DNA from: Winogradskyella sp.
Lineage (GTDB): Bacteria > Bacteroidota > Bacteroidia > Flavobacteriales > Flavobacteriaceae
Reading direction: 5' to 3'
Length of the DNA: 64,000 nt
Assembly: GCF_013213835.1 (NCBI RefSeq)
Contig: NZ_JABSSU010000007.1
Coordinates: 124,001 to 188,000 of the forward strand
Shown here: piece after piece, positions 36,073 to 43,497 of the stretch
Layout: each line of letters starts with the position of its first letter
Position numbering within the stretch: position 1 is the stretch's first letter
Notes under the pieces: generated by a model
What the model saw: only the letters and a program-made list of their open reading frames with translations
Told to the model about the DNA's origin: nothing
Databases searched by the model: none
Translations under genes and position numbers: made by a program

Positions 36073-36582
36073 CTATATGGTTAATTCGTTTTCTTCCTTA
36101 GCGTGTTTTGCCACTTTAAAAGTTTCACTTAATATCATGAAAAATAAACCCAAACACATTAAAATAAGATGTGGGGTTAAACCCGTACTTATTTTAAACT
36201 GACCTAATAAAACTATTCTCGATATAAAGGTCAATATAGAGCCTAATAACCCTACTCCAACCAATAAATACCCTATTTTATAAAAATTTTGTATAACATC
36301 ACTATGAAAAGGTTTTGCTTTTTGAAAATAACGCAACGTCTTTCTGAAGACGAACAAACAATAAATCGAAGCTATGGCCAAACAAATATATGCAGAAGTG
36401 AATAGCTGCTTAATGTAGATGGGTTTATCAGAATCAGGAAAATTCTCATTAAAAATAAAATCTAATGATTCGGGGTTAATAAACATGTATACTGCAAAAA
36501 ATAATAGAATTGCTACAAGCGGTATGCAGGTTACTATCCAAATAAAATCCACTAAACTTTTAAGAATAATTAACTTCTTCAT
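36073..36582 (-). CDS. DUF2975 membrane protein
   Basis: The 169-residue protein has four hydrophobic helices (about 8-32, 62-82, 100-124 and 135-155), the pattern of DUF2975. No enzyme motif is visible. The frame can open at TTG 36588, but ATG 36582 gives MKKLIILKSLVDFIW, the usual kind of start, and keeps the gene out of the upstream inverted repeat. It is co-transcribed with the small XRE gene (2-base gap). Such pairs are thought to couple a membrane protein to a small DNA-binding partner; no function has been established that I can name. Confidence 0.85.
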   Translation of the reverse strand: MKKLIILKSLVDFIWIVTCIPLVAILLFFAVYMFINPESLDFIFNENFPDSDKPIYIKQLFTSAYICLAIASIYCLFVFRKTLRYFQKAKPFHSDVIQNFYKIGYLLVGVGLLGSILTFISRIVLLGQFKISTGLTPHLILMCLGLFFMILSETFKVAKHAKEENELTI

Positions 36583-36586
36583 TTTC

Positions 36587-36645
36587 AAAAATTATTGTTT
36601 TACGATAACAAAAATAAATAAAATTATTGAAAAACAATAATTTTT
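36587..36645. promoter_or_regulatory. Inverted-repeat cluster upstream of the DUF2975/XRE pair
   Basis: AAAAATTATTGTTTT (36587-36601) and AAAACAATAATTTTT (36631-36645) are perfect 15-bp inverted arms 29 bp apart. A second copy AAATTATTG (36621-36629) with CAATAATTT (36635-36643) forms a tight hairpin. The shared ATTATTG half-site appears three times between two divergent genes, which suits an operator for the XRE protein. Confidence 0.5.
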
Positions 36646-36673
36646 TACAAAAACATACTATTCCAACATTAGT

Positions 36674-36681
36674 TATATTTG
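36674..36681 (+). promoter_or_regulatory. -7 element TATATTTG
   Basis: TATATTTG fits the consensus and ends 6 bases before ATG 36688. It includes the TTG at 36679 that opens the longest frame, so that TTG is unlikely to be a start codon. Confidence 0.5.
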
Positions 36682-36687
36682 TATCAT

Positions 36688-37188
36688 ATGGATGCAATAA
36701 TTACCTATAATAGAAAAATACCTATTTATAAATATGCACTTGGTTTTGCGGCAATTGGTGTAGGTTTATTAGGGCTATTTAATTTAGTAATCTTTAGTAT
36801 AGTACCACTTCTATTTGGTTGTATGATGCTAAAAACAGAAGGTTCAGAAATAGATTTAGAATCTAAAACCTTCAGAGAAACAAACTCAATTTTAGGTGTC
36901 AAAATTGGTAAATGGCGTCCACTACCAACTATAGATTACATCTCAGTTTTTGCTACTAATGAGAATATCACTGTACGTGCATTGTCTGCAGAAACTACAA
37001 ACGCCTTTCCTATCATTCACTTGAATTTATTCTACGATAACAACAAGAAAATTACAGTGTATCAAACAAAAAGTAAGGTTGATGCCTTTGATGTCGCTTC
37101 TCATATTTCAGAAGCCTTATTAATTGACATATTAGACGCTACCGAAAAAGGAGAATCTAAATGGTTAGAGAAATCTAAGGTGGTTTAA
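36688..37188 (+). CDS. Membrane protein of unknown function, paralogue of 37629-38162
   Basis: The 166-residue protein starts MDAIITYNRKIPIYK and has two membrane helices in a hairpin (about 15-50), then a soluble domain with a predicted beta fold. The C-terminal HISEALLIDILDATEKGESKWL resembles FSEKLDIDLLDARERGYHKWI in the gene at 37629, and the central WRPLPTIDYISVFATNENITV resembles WKQLENLNYISVFNTKNEYEV, so the two are paralogues. I do not recognise a named family. ATG 36688 was preferred over TTG 36679, which lies in the promoter. A DUF2007 gene follows after 8 bases. Confidence 0.75.
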   Translation: MDAIITYNRKIPIYKYALGFAAIGVGLLGLFNLVIFSIVPLLFGCMMLKTEGSEIDLESKTFRETNSILGVKIGKWRPLPTIDYISVFATNENITVRALSAETTNAFPIIHLNLFYDNNKKITVYQTKSKVDAFDVASHISEALLIDILDATEKGESKWLEKSKVV

Positions 37189-37196
37189 TATTAAAT

Positions 37197-37610
37197 ATGC
37201 CAAACACATTTGTTACCATAGCACGCTACACATATTCTTCGGAAGCACAAATCATCAAAGGTCGGTTAGAAGCTGAAGGTATAGAGGTATTTCTAAGAGA
37301 TAACATTACTATTGATACTGACCCATTGGTGAGTAATGCTATAGGTGGTGTAAAACTAAATGTCCTGTCGGAAGATGAAGTAAAAGCCAAAGAAATTCTA
37401 AAATCAATTTCAAACTTCACTCTTGATGATCAAGGTAACACATTAATATGTCACAACTGTGGCAGTGAAAATATTAGCCTTTATTCCACTTTAAACAACT
37501 TTAAATCAATGATGAGTTTTATTATTGGTTTTATTTCTGGGACACTACCATTTAATGCACGATATGAATATAGATGTGATGATTGTAATACCAAAATTAA
37601 AACCCAATAA
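37197..37610 (+). CDS. DUF2007-domain protein with C-terminal zinc ribbon
   Basis: The 137-residue protein has an N-terminal DUF2007 (signal-transducing-protein-like) domain: VTIARYTYSSEAQIIKGRLEAEGIEVFLRDN, then GGVKLNVLSEDEVKAKEIL (about 5-72). A four-cysteine ribbon follows, CHNCGS (84-89) and CDDCN (near 127-131), interrupted by a hydrophobic segment MMSFIIGFISGTLPF that could be a membrane helix. The domain is thought to bind ligands or peptides, but no function is established. It sits between two paralogous membrane genes with gaps of 8 and 18 bases, so the three may work together. Confidence 0.82.
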   Translation: MPNTFVTIARYTYSSEAQIIKGRLEAEGIEVFLRDNITIDTDPLVSNAIGGVKLNVLSEDEVKAKEILKSISNFTLDDQGNTLICHNCGSENISLYSTLNNFKSMMSFIIGFISGTLPFNARYEYRCDDCNTKIKTQ

Positions 37611-37628
37611 ATATCTCAACTCAATTAA

Positions 37629-38162
37629 ATGATAGAAACAGAATTCACTATTAAAGAACCAGACTCCTCAATAGGTTTCAAAATTCTGATCGCTTTTATT
37701 CTAACCATATATACATCAATCTGCTATTATTTTATAACTACTAACGAAGACACTTCAAAAACAACAGCTTATTTAGTCCTGCTTGGTGTTGTAGTAATAA
37801 AATATATGGTGCTTCCCGGTTTAATTACTAAATCTACGCATCTAAATTTTACATTAAAGAAAATTAAATATGAATCAGGTATTGGTAATTTTAGATTTGG
37901 AACCCGATGGAAGCAATTAGAAAACCTAAATTATATTTCAGTATTTAATACTAAAAACGAATATGAGGTAAAACTATGGTTTAAAGACAACCAAAGTATT
38001 AGCTTATTCGGATATGAACACTATGATGAAGTAATTGAAAAGGCTTTTTTCTTCTCAGAGAAATTAGATATTGATTTACTTGACGCAAGAGAAAGAGGTT
38101 ATCATAAATGGATAAATAAAGAAGTTTATCGTTCTACTGGAAAAATCAAATATTTAGATTAA
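37629..38162 (+). CDS. Membrane protein of unknown function, paralogue of 36688-37188
   Basis: The 177-residue protein has two N-terminal membrane helices (about 15-40 and 45-62) and a soluble C-terminal domain whose core (ISVFNTKNEYEVKLWFKDNQSISLFGYE, split by turns) matches its paralogue two genes upstream. No catalytic motif is visible. It converges on the MocR gene, the stop codons overlapping by 4 bases in TTAA. The DUF2007 gene lies between the two paralogues, and all three are on the same strand. Confidence 0.75.
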   Translation: MIETEFTIKEPDSSIGFKILIAFILTIYTSICYYFITTNEDTSKTTAYLVLLGVVVIKYMVLPGLITKSTHLNFTLKKIKYESGIGNFRFGTRWKQLENLNYISVFNTKNEYEVKLWFKDNQSISLFGYEHYDEVIEKAFFFSEKLDIDLLDARERGYHKWINKEVYRSTGKIKYLD

Positions 38163-39670
38163 GTATACTTTAAAAGCTTATCAGCTTGTCGTAAGTAAGT
38201 ACTTTTTAGCTTTTTTACAACCTCACTAATTTCTTCTTTGTTCAATTGCCCAAACCCAAACCGAATGGCACAAGTGTTTTTATCTTGATATAAAATTGTC
38301 TTTGGTAAAAACACATCTAATTTTTTAGCTTCTTCTGCGAACTTCACTAAGGAAATAGGTTCAATAAACTCTAACCAAATCGCTAATCCACCAGACGGTC
38401 TTTGATAATTTATAATTCCATTGAATGACTCATCTAAACAGTCACATAGCCAATCTAGACGTTCTTTATAAGTAATAATATTCTTTTTTAGTAATCTATA
38501 TATTTCACCTTCAGAAATTAATTCAGATAATATTTGCTCTTGTATAACATCACCTTGCTGATCTAACAACTTAAGGTAATTATTAGCTTCAGAAATCAAA
38601 TTTCTAGGAGCAATTACAAATCCTGTTTGAAAACTAGGAAATAAAGATTGTCCCATTTTACCCAAGTAGATGACCATACCATCAGAATCTGCAGTTGACA
38701 TTGGCAACATTGCAGAACCTTCAAACTGAAAATCATAATCAAAATCATCCTCTATAATCGCAAACCCAAATTCTCTAGCCAACTGCAAGAGTTTTAATCG
38801 TCGTTCAGCACTTAGAGTACTCGTTGTTGGATAATGCCTATGCGCAGAAACATATACACATCTTATTTTGTTCTTTAAAAAATGTGTTCTAATATAATCT
38901 ACATCTAAACCCTCGTCATCAATAGGAATTGTTTTAATAGTTGCACCAGCTTCTTGAAATATGGTATTTGAAGAATAATGACTCAGCTCACCAACCAAAA
39001 CAATATCACCTTTTTTTATTAATAATTGAGATACAATAAAAAGACTCATTTCAGTACTTCTTGTGCTCAAAATATTTTGTGAAGAAATACGGAATCCTCT
39101 AGTCGCATTCAAAAAATTAGACAATTGTATTTTAAAGGTAGATGTCTCAGAAGTATCTGTTCTTTGGAATTTATGCTGTAATGACTTTCGTTTCATCGTA
39201 GCTGTGTACCATCTCGAAAATTGATACACCGGATGCAATCTAAAATCAGGTTGACCATCACTAATTTTATACTTTGCGGAAGTGTCCTCTTGGGTTGAGG
39301 CCAAATGAAAAGACGTTTGAAACGGAAAACCTGCTGCTTCAGGATAGTTATAAGCTTGATTTACTTTTTGTGCCGTTGCTTTAATCGCGGCACTAGTCTG
39401 TTCTGGCACCAAAACAAAAGTACCTTTATTAGCAATAATATCTACCCAACCTTGCGAAGCAAGTTCATCATAAATAGCTACAGCCGTATTTCTATGTACC
39501 TTTAAAAGACTTGCTAAAGCTCTAGTACCAGGTAATTTTGTCCCTTTTTCGATGTAACCACGTTGTATAGCATTTATAAATTGCTGAGCTACTTGAATAT
39601 AGACAGGTTGCACCAATGATTTATCATAAGTGATAAGTTGCTTTAAAATATCAAAAACCGGACTACTCAA
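38159..39670 (-). CDS. MocR/GntR-type regulator with aminotransferase domain lacking the PLP lysine
   Basis: MocR proteins join a GntR winged helix to a fold-type I aminotransferase domain and usually sense PLP or an amino compound. Here the winged helix (16-88) has IEKGTKLPGTRALASLLKVHRNTAVAIYDEL. The aminotransferase part keeps the phosphate-pocket region and IIEDDFDYDF (306-313). The segment that should carry the PLP-binding Lys reads YLGKMGQSLFPSFQTGF: aligned to the usual YxGTFSKxLxPxxRxGY, Gln341 replaces the Lys and Gln348 replaces the Arg. A Lys three residues earlier (338) does not align. The protein may bind another ligand, or PLP non-covalently. It starts with TTG 39670, 70 bases from a divergent TonB receptor, its likely target. 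Confidence 0.85.
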   Translation of the reverse strand: MSSPVFDILKQLITYDKSLVQPVYIQVAQQFINAIQRGYIEKGTKLPGTRALASLLKVHRNTAVAIYDELASQGWVDIIANKGTFVLVPEQTSAAIKATAQKVNQAYNYPEAAGFPFQTSFHLASTQEDTSAKYKISDGQPDFRLHPVYQFSRWYTATMKRKSLQHKFQRTDTSETSTFKIQLSNFLNATRGFRISSQNILSTRSTEMSLFIVSQLLIKKGDIVLVGELSHYSSNTIFQEAGATIKTIPIDDEGLDVDYIRTHFLKNKIRCVYVSAHRHYPTTSTLSAERRLKLLQLAREFGFAIIEDDFDYDFQFEGSAMLPMSTADSDGMVIYLGKMGQSLFPSFQTGFVIAPRNLISEANNYLKLLDQQGDVIQEQILSELISEGEIYRLLKKNIITYKERLDWLCDCLDESFNGIINYQRPSGGLAIWLEFIEPISLVKFAEEAKKLDVFLPKTILYQDKNTCAIRFGFGQLNKEEISEVVKKLKSTYLRQADKLLKYT

Positions 39671-39740
39671 TGTTTTAAGACTGGACTATTATAATCGTCC
39701 GGAAAGTTACGACTTTTGCAGCCTCAAAATAAATGAAGAC

Positions 39741-41561
39741 ATGTTAAAAAAGTTTAGCTTATTTACAGCAATGATAATTGCGTTTTTTCAACTTAATGCG
39801 CAAGAGATTCCACAACAAGAATTAGACTCTGTAGTGGTAACAGGTACACGTATAGATTTACCTTTTAGAGAAAACTCAAGAACCATAAATATTGTAACTT
39901 CAGAAGACATAAAAAACAGTGCTGCTGTTAATGTTGCTGACTTATTACAACAAGTTGCTGGTGTAGATATTAGACGTCGTGGTACTGGTGGAAGTCAAGC
40001 CGATTTATACATTAGAGGTGGCGGTTTTGACCAAACCTTATTATTAATTGATGGCATCAAAATGGATGATGCGCAAACTGGTCACCACACCATGAATGCG
40101 GCTTTACCTATTGAAGTTATTGAACGTATCGAAATTATAAAAGGCCCTGCAGCTCGTGTTTTTGGACAAAATGCTTTTACAGGTGCTATAAACATTGTGA
40201 CTAAGAAAAGCCTGAAAAATACTGTATCTGCAAATTTAGAAGCTGGTTCATTTGGTCAACTGAATGGCAATGTTACTGCTGGTGTTGAAAAGGAAAATTC
40301 ATCTCACATTATTCATGTTGGTCGTGTAACTTCTGAAGGTTATAGAAATAATTCAGACTACGACAATTCTAATTATTACTTAAAAAGCACCTTTAATAAA
40401 AATGCACAAGCCATAGAGATGACAGCTACATTTATGGAACGTAGATTTGGTGCCGAGAACTTCTATACCACTAATACTACATTTAACGAATATGAGGAAA
40501 CTCAAAATAGTTTAATTGCATTTACAACAACTTTTAGAAAGGAAAAATTAAAAATACAACCTAGAGTCTATTGGAAACGTAATCAAGATATGTTTTTATT
40601 AAGACGTAACGAACCAAGTTTTTTCAGAAATTTTCATGTTACAGATAAAATTGGTGCTGAGGCTAACGCCTCTTATACGTCTAAATTAGGTATTACAGGT
40701 TTTGGTGTAGATGTATCTAAAATTTACATAAGAAGTAATAATCTTGGTAATCGTAATCGTTTTATGACTAATGTTTTCCTTGAGCATAAGTTTTCATTGG
40801 CTGATAACAGATTAGATATTACGCCTGGAGTAGCACTTACATATTTCTCTGATTTTAAATTTCATGCATTTCCTGGTTTAGATATTGGTTTTGATATTAC
40901 ACCAGATTTAAAAGCTTACGGTAATATTGGTTATACGTACAGAATACCTACATACACCGACTTGTTCTACAGTGACCCAGTAACTGCAGGTAATCCAGAT
41001 CTAGAACCAGAAGAAGCATTCGCACAAGAATTAGGTATCAAATACATCACCCCAAAATTTAGAGCGTCTTTAGCATTTTTCAATAGAGATGCGCAAAATC
41101 TTATAGATTATGTGCGACCTAACACTAATGAATCTGTATTTTCAGCAACTAACATTGCAGAAGTTAATACTAAAGGTTTAGAGTTTGATGCGTCATATAA
41201 TTTTAAAATAAATGGCAAAAACCAAACCTTAAACTTTGGTTATGCCTATTTAGATGATAACATTCTAGATCAAAACGAAGAATTATCACGATACTCGTTA
41301 AGAACTTTAAGGCACCAGTATACAACGCGTTTAAGCACGCAATTACTTAAGAATATGCGCCAAAATATCGTTTACAAATATGCCGAACGAACTACAGGAC
41401 AGACTTATAATGTTTGGGATGCTTCTTTGGTATACACATTATCTCAAATGGAACTTACAATAACTGCTAGTAACATTTTTGATGCAGATTATATCGAATC
41501 CGGTTTTACACCAATGCCACCAAGTAATGTACTTTTTGGCTTACGATATAACTTTAAATAA
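39741..41561 (+). CDS. TonB-dependent receptor (BtuB-size class)
   Basis: The 606-residue receptor has a signal peptide ending at QLNAQ (about residue 19), a short TonB box region with DSVVVTGTRIDLPF, a plug (RTINIVTSEDIKNS, LYIRGGGFDQTLLLIDG, VFGQNAFTGAINIVTK) and a 22-strand-type barrel closing on NVLFGLRYNFK. The longest frame starts at 39630, but its first 37 codons overlap the MocR gene and lack signal-peptide character; ATG 39741 starts a normal signal. The size class includes vitamin B12 and siderophore receptors, but I see no B12 riboswitch upstream. The divergent MocR regulator suggests control by an amine- or vitamin-B6-like signal. A strong terminator follows. Confidence 0.9.
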   Translation: MLKKFSLFTAMIIAFFQLNAQEIPQQELDSVVVTGTRIDLPFRENSRTINIVTSEDIKNSAAVNVADLLQQVAGVDIRRRGTGGSQADLYIRGGGFDQTLLLIDGIKMDDAQTGHHTMNAALPIEVIERIEIIKGPAARVFGQNAFTGAINIVTKKSLKNTVSANLEAGSFGQLNGNVTAGVEKENSSHIIHVGRVTSEGYRNNSDYDNSNYYLKSTFNKNAQAIEMTATFMERRFGAENFYTTNTTFNEYEETQNSLIAFTTTFRKEKLKIQPRVYWKRNQDMFLLRRNEPSFFRNFHVTDKIGAEANASYTSKLGITGFGVDVSKIYIRSNNLGNRNRFMTNVFLEHKFSLADNRLDITPGVALTYFSDFKFHAFPGLDIGFDITPDLKAYGNIGYTYRIPTYTDLFYSDPVTAGNPDLEPEEAFAQELGIKYITPKFRASLAFFNRDAQNLIDYVRPNTNESVFSATNIAEVNTKGLEFDASYNFKINGKNQTLNFGYAYLDDNILDQNEELSRYSLRTLRHQYTTRLSTQLLKNMRQNIVYKYAERTTGQTYNVWDASLVYTLSQMELTITASNIFDADYIESGFTPMPPSNVLFGLRYNFK

Positions 41562-41585
41562 AGTAGTTTTCAATTATATATTGTG

Positions 41586-41635
41586 AACCCACAATAAATG
41601 AATATTTAAAATCATTTGTTGTGGGTTTTTCTTTT
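41586..41635 (+). terminator. Terminator after the TonB receptor
   Basis: AACCCACAA (41586-41594) pairs with TTGTGGGTT (41619-41627); the inner AAATGA/TCATTT continues the stem. TTTTCTTTT follows. Confidence 0.92.
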
Positions 41636-41714
41636 AGAATTATCTGCTGTAATTATTTTTAGGGAATTTTTGTAACAAAATTAAAATTTCATCTACTTAT
41701 ATTTATGTAAGCAA

Positions 41715-41879
41715 ATCACTACATCCGGAATAGTGATATTGATTAACCATCAAAATCTTCTCAAGGCTTTAAATCTTGATACAATTAAAATTAAGGAATA
41801 TTCAGTTGTACAAACTGAATGCAACTACATAGATGGTTGTGACATTTTACCAGAAAATAATTTTTAATGTGTTTTCTGG
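41715..41879 (+). other. Hairpin-rich leader region upstream of pspA
   Basis: The 395-bp gap 41636-42030 has no large gene. Within it a run of hairpins is visible: ATCACTA/TAGTGAT (41715-41737), TCAAG/CTTGA (41761-41779), ATTCAGTT/AACTGAAT (41800-41820), GCAAC/GTTGT (41821-41840, one G-T pair) and CCAGAAAA/TTTTCTGG (41850-41879). The density is higher than in other gaps of the window. It may be a structured 5' leader or small RNA, or the pairing may be a by-product of the small reading frame it contains. 41880-42030 is AT-rich with nothing that I recognise. Confidence 0.4.
41739..41867 (+). CDS. Possible small protein of 42 residues
   Basis: A frame from TTG 41739 to TAA 41865-41867 encodes 42 residues of varied, non-repetitive composition, beginning INHQNLLKALNLDTIKIKEY after the start and ending CNYIDGCDILPENNF, with two cysteines seven residues apart. 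GTG 41733 is an alternative start; no in-frame ATG exists. It matches no family I recognise. It coincides with the hairpin-rich leader of the PspA-flotillin group, so it may be a leader peptide, a small stress protein or chance. It is too short and lacks a standard start, so confidence is low. Confidence 0.25.
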   Translation: MINHQNLLKALNLDTIKIKEYSVVQTECNYIDGCDILPENNF

Positions 41880-42030
41880 ATGAAGGCTAATGATTGTTTT
41901 AAAGATTAGAATAACTTTTTAAGCGCTAAAGTTTCATCAATTTTATGTCTCAAATAAGACAAATTATTTTGTGGAAAATTGAAGCGTTTAAAGCAAAAGA
42001 AATCAATTTAAAAGTATTAGATTTAACGTT

Positions 42031-42732
42031 ATGAACATCTTTAAAAGACTATTCAATTTTTTCCAGTCTAGAGCTAACTCAATGACAGACAATCTCGAAG
42101 ATTCAGTCTTTATTATAGAAGACAAGCTTGAAGAAATGAAAGCAGATCTTTCTGAGAATATCGCACATTTAGGGAAAATTCAGGCACTTTCAATTGAGAG
42201 GAATCATGAATATAAAAATGATTTAAATGATATTGAAAATTTTGAGCAAAAAGCGATTGACATTATCAAAAATGGACAAGAGAATGAAATAAATAAAGAA
42301 AACGTTGAGAAATTGGCTAAAGAAGCACTTATTAAAAAGGAAGAAATTCTTGCTAAAACTGAGGCCACAAAAGATGAACGTGAAACATTAAATCAAAAAG
42401 TAAAATCATTACAAGAAACTGTTGAACTCATAAAAACTAATATCTCAGATTGGGAAAACGAACTAAAAAGCCTCAAAGCTGAGATAAAAGTGAATCAGGC
42501 TGAAAAAAATATAAATCAACGAATGACTGAATTAGAAAATATGGGTACTGTGGATAAATTAGAAGCTTTAAAAGAAAGCATCTTACAGTATGAGATGTTA
42601 TCAGATGCAACTATTGAAGCACAAGACGATGAACGCATCAGTTTAGGAAATGATATCGATTTCACTTTAAATGAAGCGGAAACTAAAGCTAGCTTAGCAT
42701 TGAAAAAATTAAAAGATCAATTAGAATTATAA
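42031..42732 (+). CDS. PspA/IM30 (ESCRT-III-like) family protein
   Basis: The 233-residue protein is helical nearly throughout, as in PspA/Vipp1, which form rods and rings on stressed membranes. The N-terminal amphipathic helix MNIFKRLFNFFQSRANSMTD (split: MNIFKRLFNF and FQSRANSMTD) is the membrane-binding element; long coiled coils follow (LEDSVFIIEDKLEEMKADLS, ETVELIKTNISDWENELKSL). It lacks the neighbours pspBC and pspF of the E. coli system; instead a YqiJ-like membrane protein (12-base gap) and a flotillin follow. It likely protects the membrane together with them. Regulation may lie in the unusual leader upstream. Confidence 0.9.
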   Translation: MNIFKRLFNFFQSRANSMTDNLEDSVFIIEDKLEEMKADLSENIAHLGKIQALSIERNHEYKNDLNDIENFEQKAIDIIKNGQENEINKENVEKLAKEALIKKEEILAKTEATKDERETLNQKVKSLQETVELIKTNISDWENELKSLKAEIKVNQAEKNINQRMTELENMGTVDKLEALKESILQYEMLSDATIEAQDDERISLGNDIDFTLNEAETKASLALKKLKDQLEL

Positions 42733-42744
42733 AACATTAACATA

Positions 42745-43470
42745 TTGGAACAGTATTTTGACATAGTATTTTCACCAGTAAACATGACGCTCAGCATCTT
42801 GTTGATCATCTTAATTGTGTATTGGCTTGTTACCATGATAAGCGGTATTGATTTTGATTTGGATATAGATGTCGACATAGATGTTGACGTTGATGCAGAT
42901 GTGGACATTGATCTTGAAAGTGGTCTAGAAAGTGCTAATATAGATTTACATGATGTTGCTAGCACTGAAGTTGAAAGACAACACGTAGTCAATAAACGCA
43001 CACGTAAATTAAAATGGTGGCAAGTCGTTTTAATCTATTTCAACTTTGTTGGTTTACCGTTTATGTTCACGTTTACCTTTTGGATTTTCAATTGGTGGCT
43101 CATATCTGTCATTACAACTACACTAACCGAAAATTACGACACAAACTTCGGTCATACTATTGTACTTCTATCAATAATTCCATCATTGTTTCTTACAAAA
43201 ATAGTGACAACACCTCTTAAATCGTTCTTTAAAAACCTTAACAAAGATGGTGATAAAGCTGTCGATTTTATTGGTAGACAAGCCAAATTGTTATCAACCA
43301 TTTCAGAAGATAAAATGGGAAATGCAGAAGTCGTTGTAGATGGCAATGTCATGAATATCTATGCAAAATCTTTAGATGGAACAGAAATTCAATTTAGAGA
43401 AGACGTTCTCATTATTAAACAGTCAGAAGACAAAAACTACTTTTTAGTAGCTAAAGCAAAACTTAATTAA
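42745..43470 (+). CDS. YqiJ/NfeD-like membrane protein with OB fold
   Basis: The 241-residue protein resembles flotillin partners YqiJ and YuaF. An N-terminal membrane helix (13-33) is followed by an alternating Asp stretch (residues 36-58, DFDLDIDVDIDVDVD and on), then two further helices (about 90-145) and a C-terminal OB-fold domain (FIGRQAKLLSTISEDKMGNAEV, VNIYAKS-like strands, EDVLIIKQSED). The start is TTG 42745, giving MEQYFDIVFSPVNM, which resembles family N-termini; ATG 42784 would cut into the first helix. It is 12 bases after pspA and 27 before the flotillin. The acidic repeat may bind cations or the basic tail of a partner; that is speculation. Confidence 0.85.
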   Translation: MEQYFDIVFSPVNMTLSILLIILIVYWLVTMISGIDFDLDIDVDIDVDVDADVDIDLESGLESANIDLHDVASTEVERQHVVNKRTRKLKWWQVVLIYFNFVGLPFMFTFTFWIFNWWLISVITTTLTENYDTNFGHTIVLLSIIPSLFLTKIVTTPLKSFFKNLNKDGDKAVDFIGRQAKLLSTISEDKMGNAEVVVDGNVMNIYAKSLDGTEIQFREDVLIIKQSEDKNYFLVAKAKLN

Positions 43471-43497
43471 CATAACATTTTAAATAATTAATAAACT

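Noticed and set aside
39630..39740. N-terminal extension of the TonB receptor
   Set aside because: It overlaps the MocR gene, and the signal peptide begins only at ATG 39741.
39671..39740. Cobalamin riboswitch for the BtuB-size receptor
   Set aside because: The region is only 70 bp and no B12-box could be recognised.
42717..43001. Ser/Thr/Met-rich minus-strand frame opposite the YqiJ-like gene
   Set aside because: It is the complement of the GAT/GAC Asp tract.
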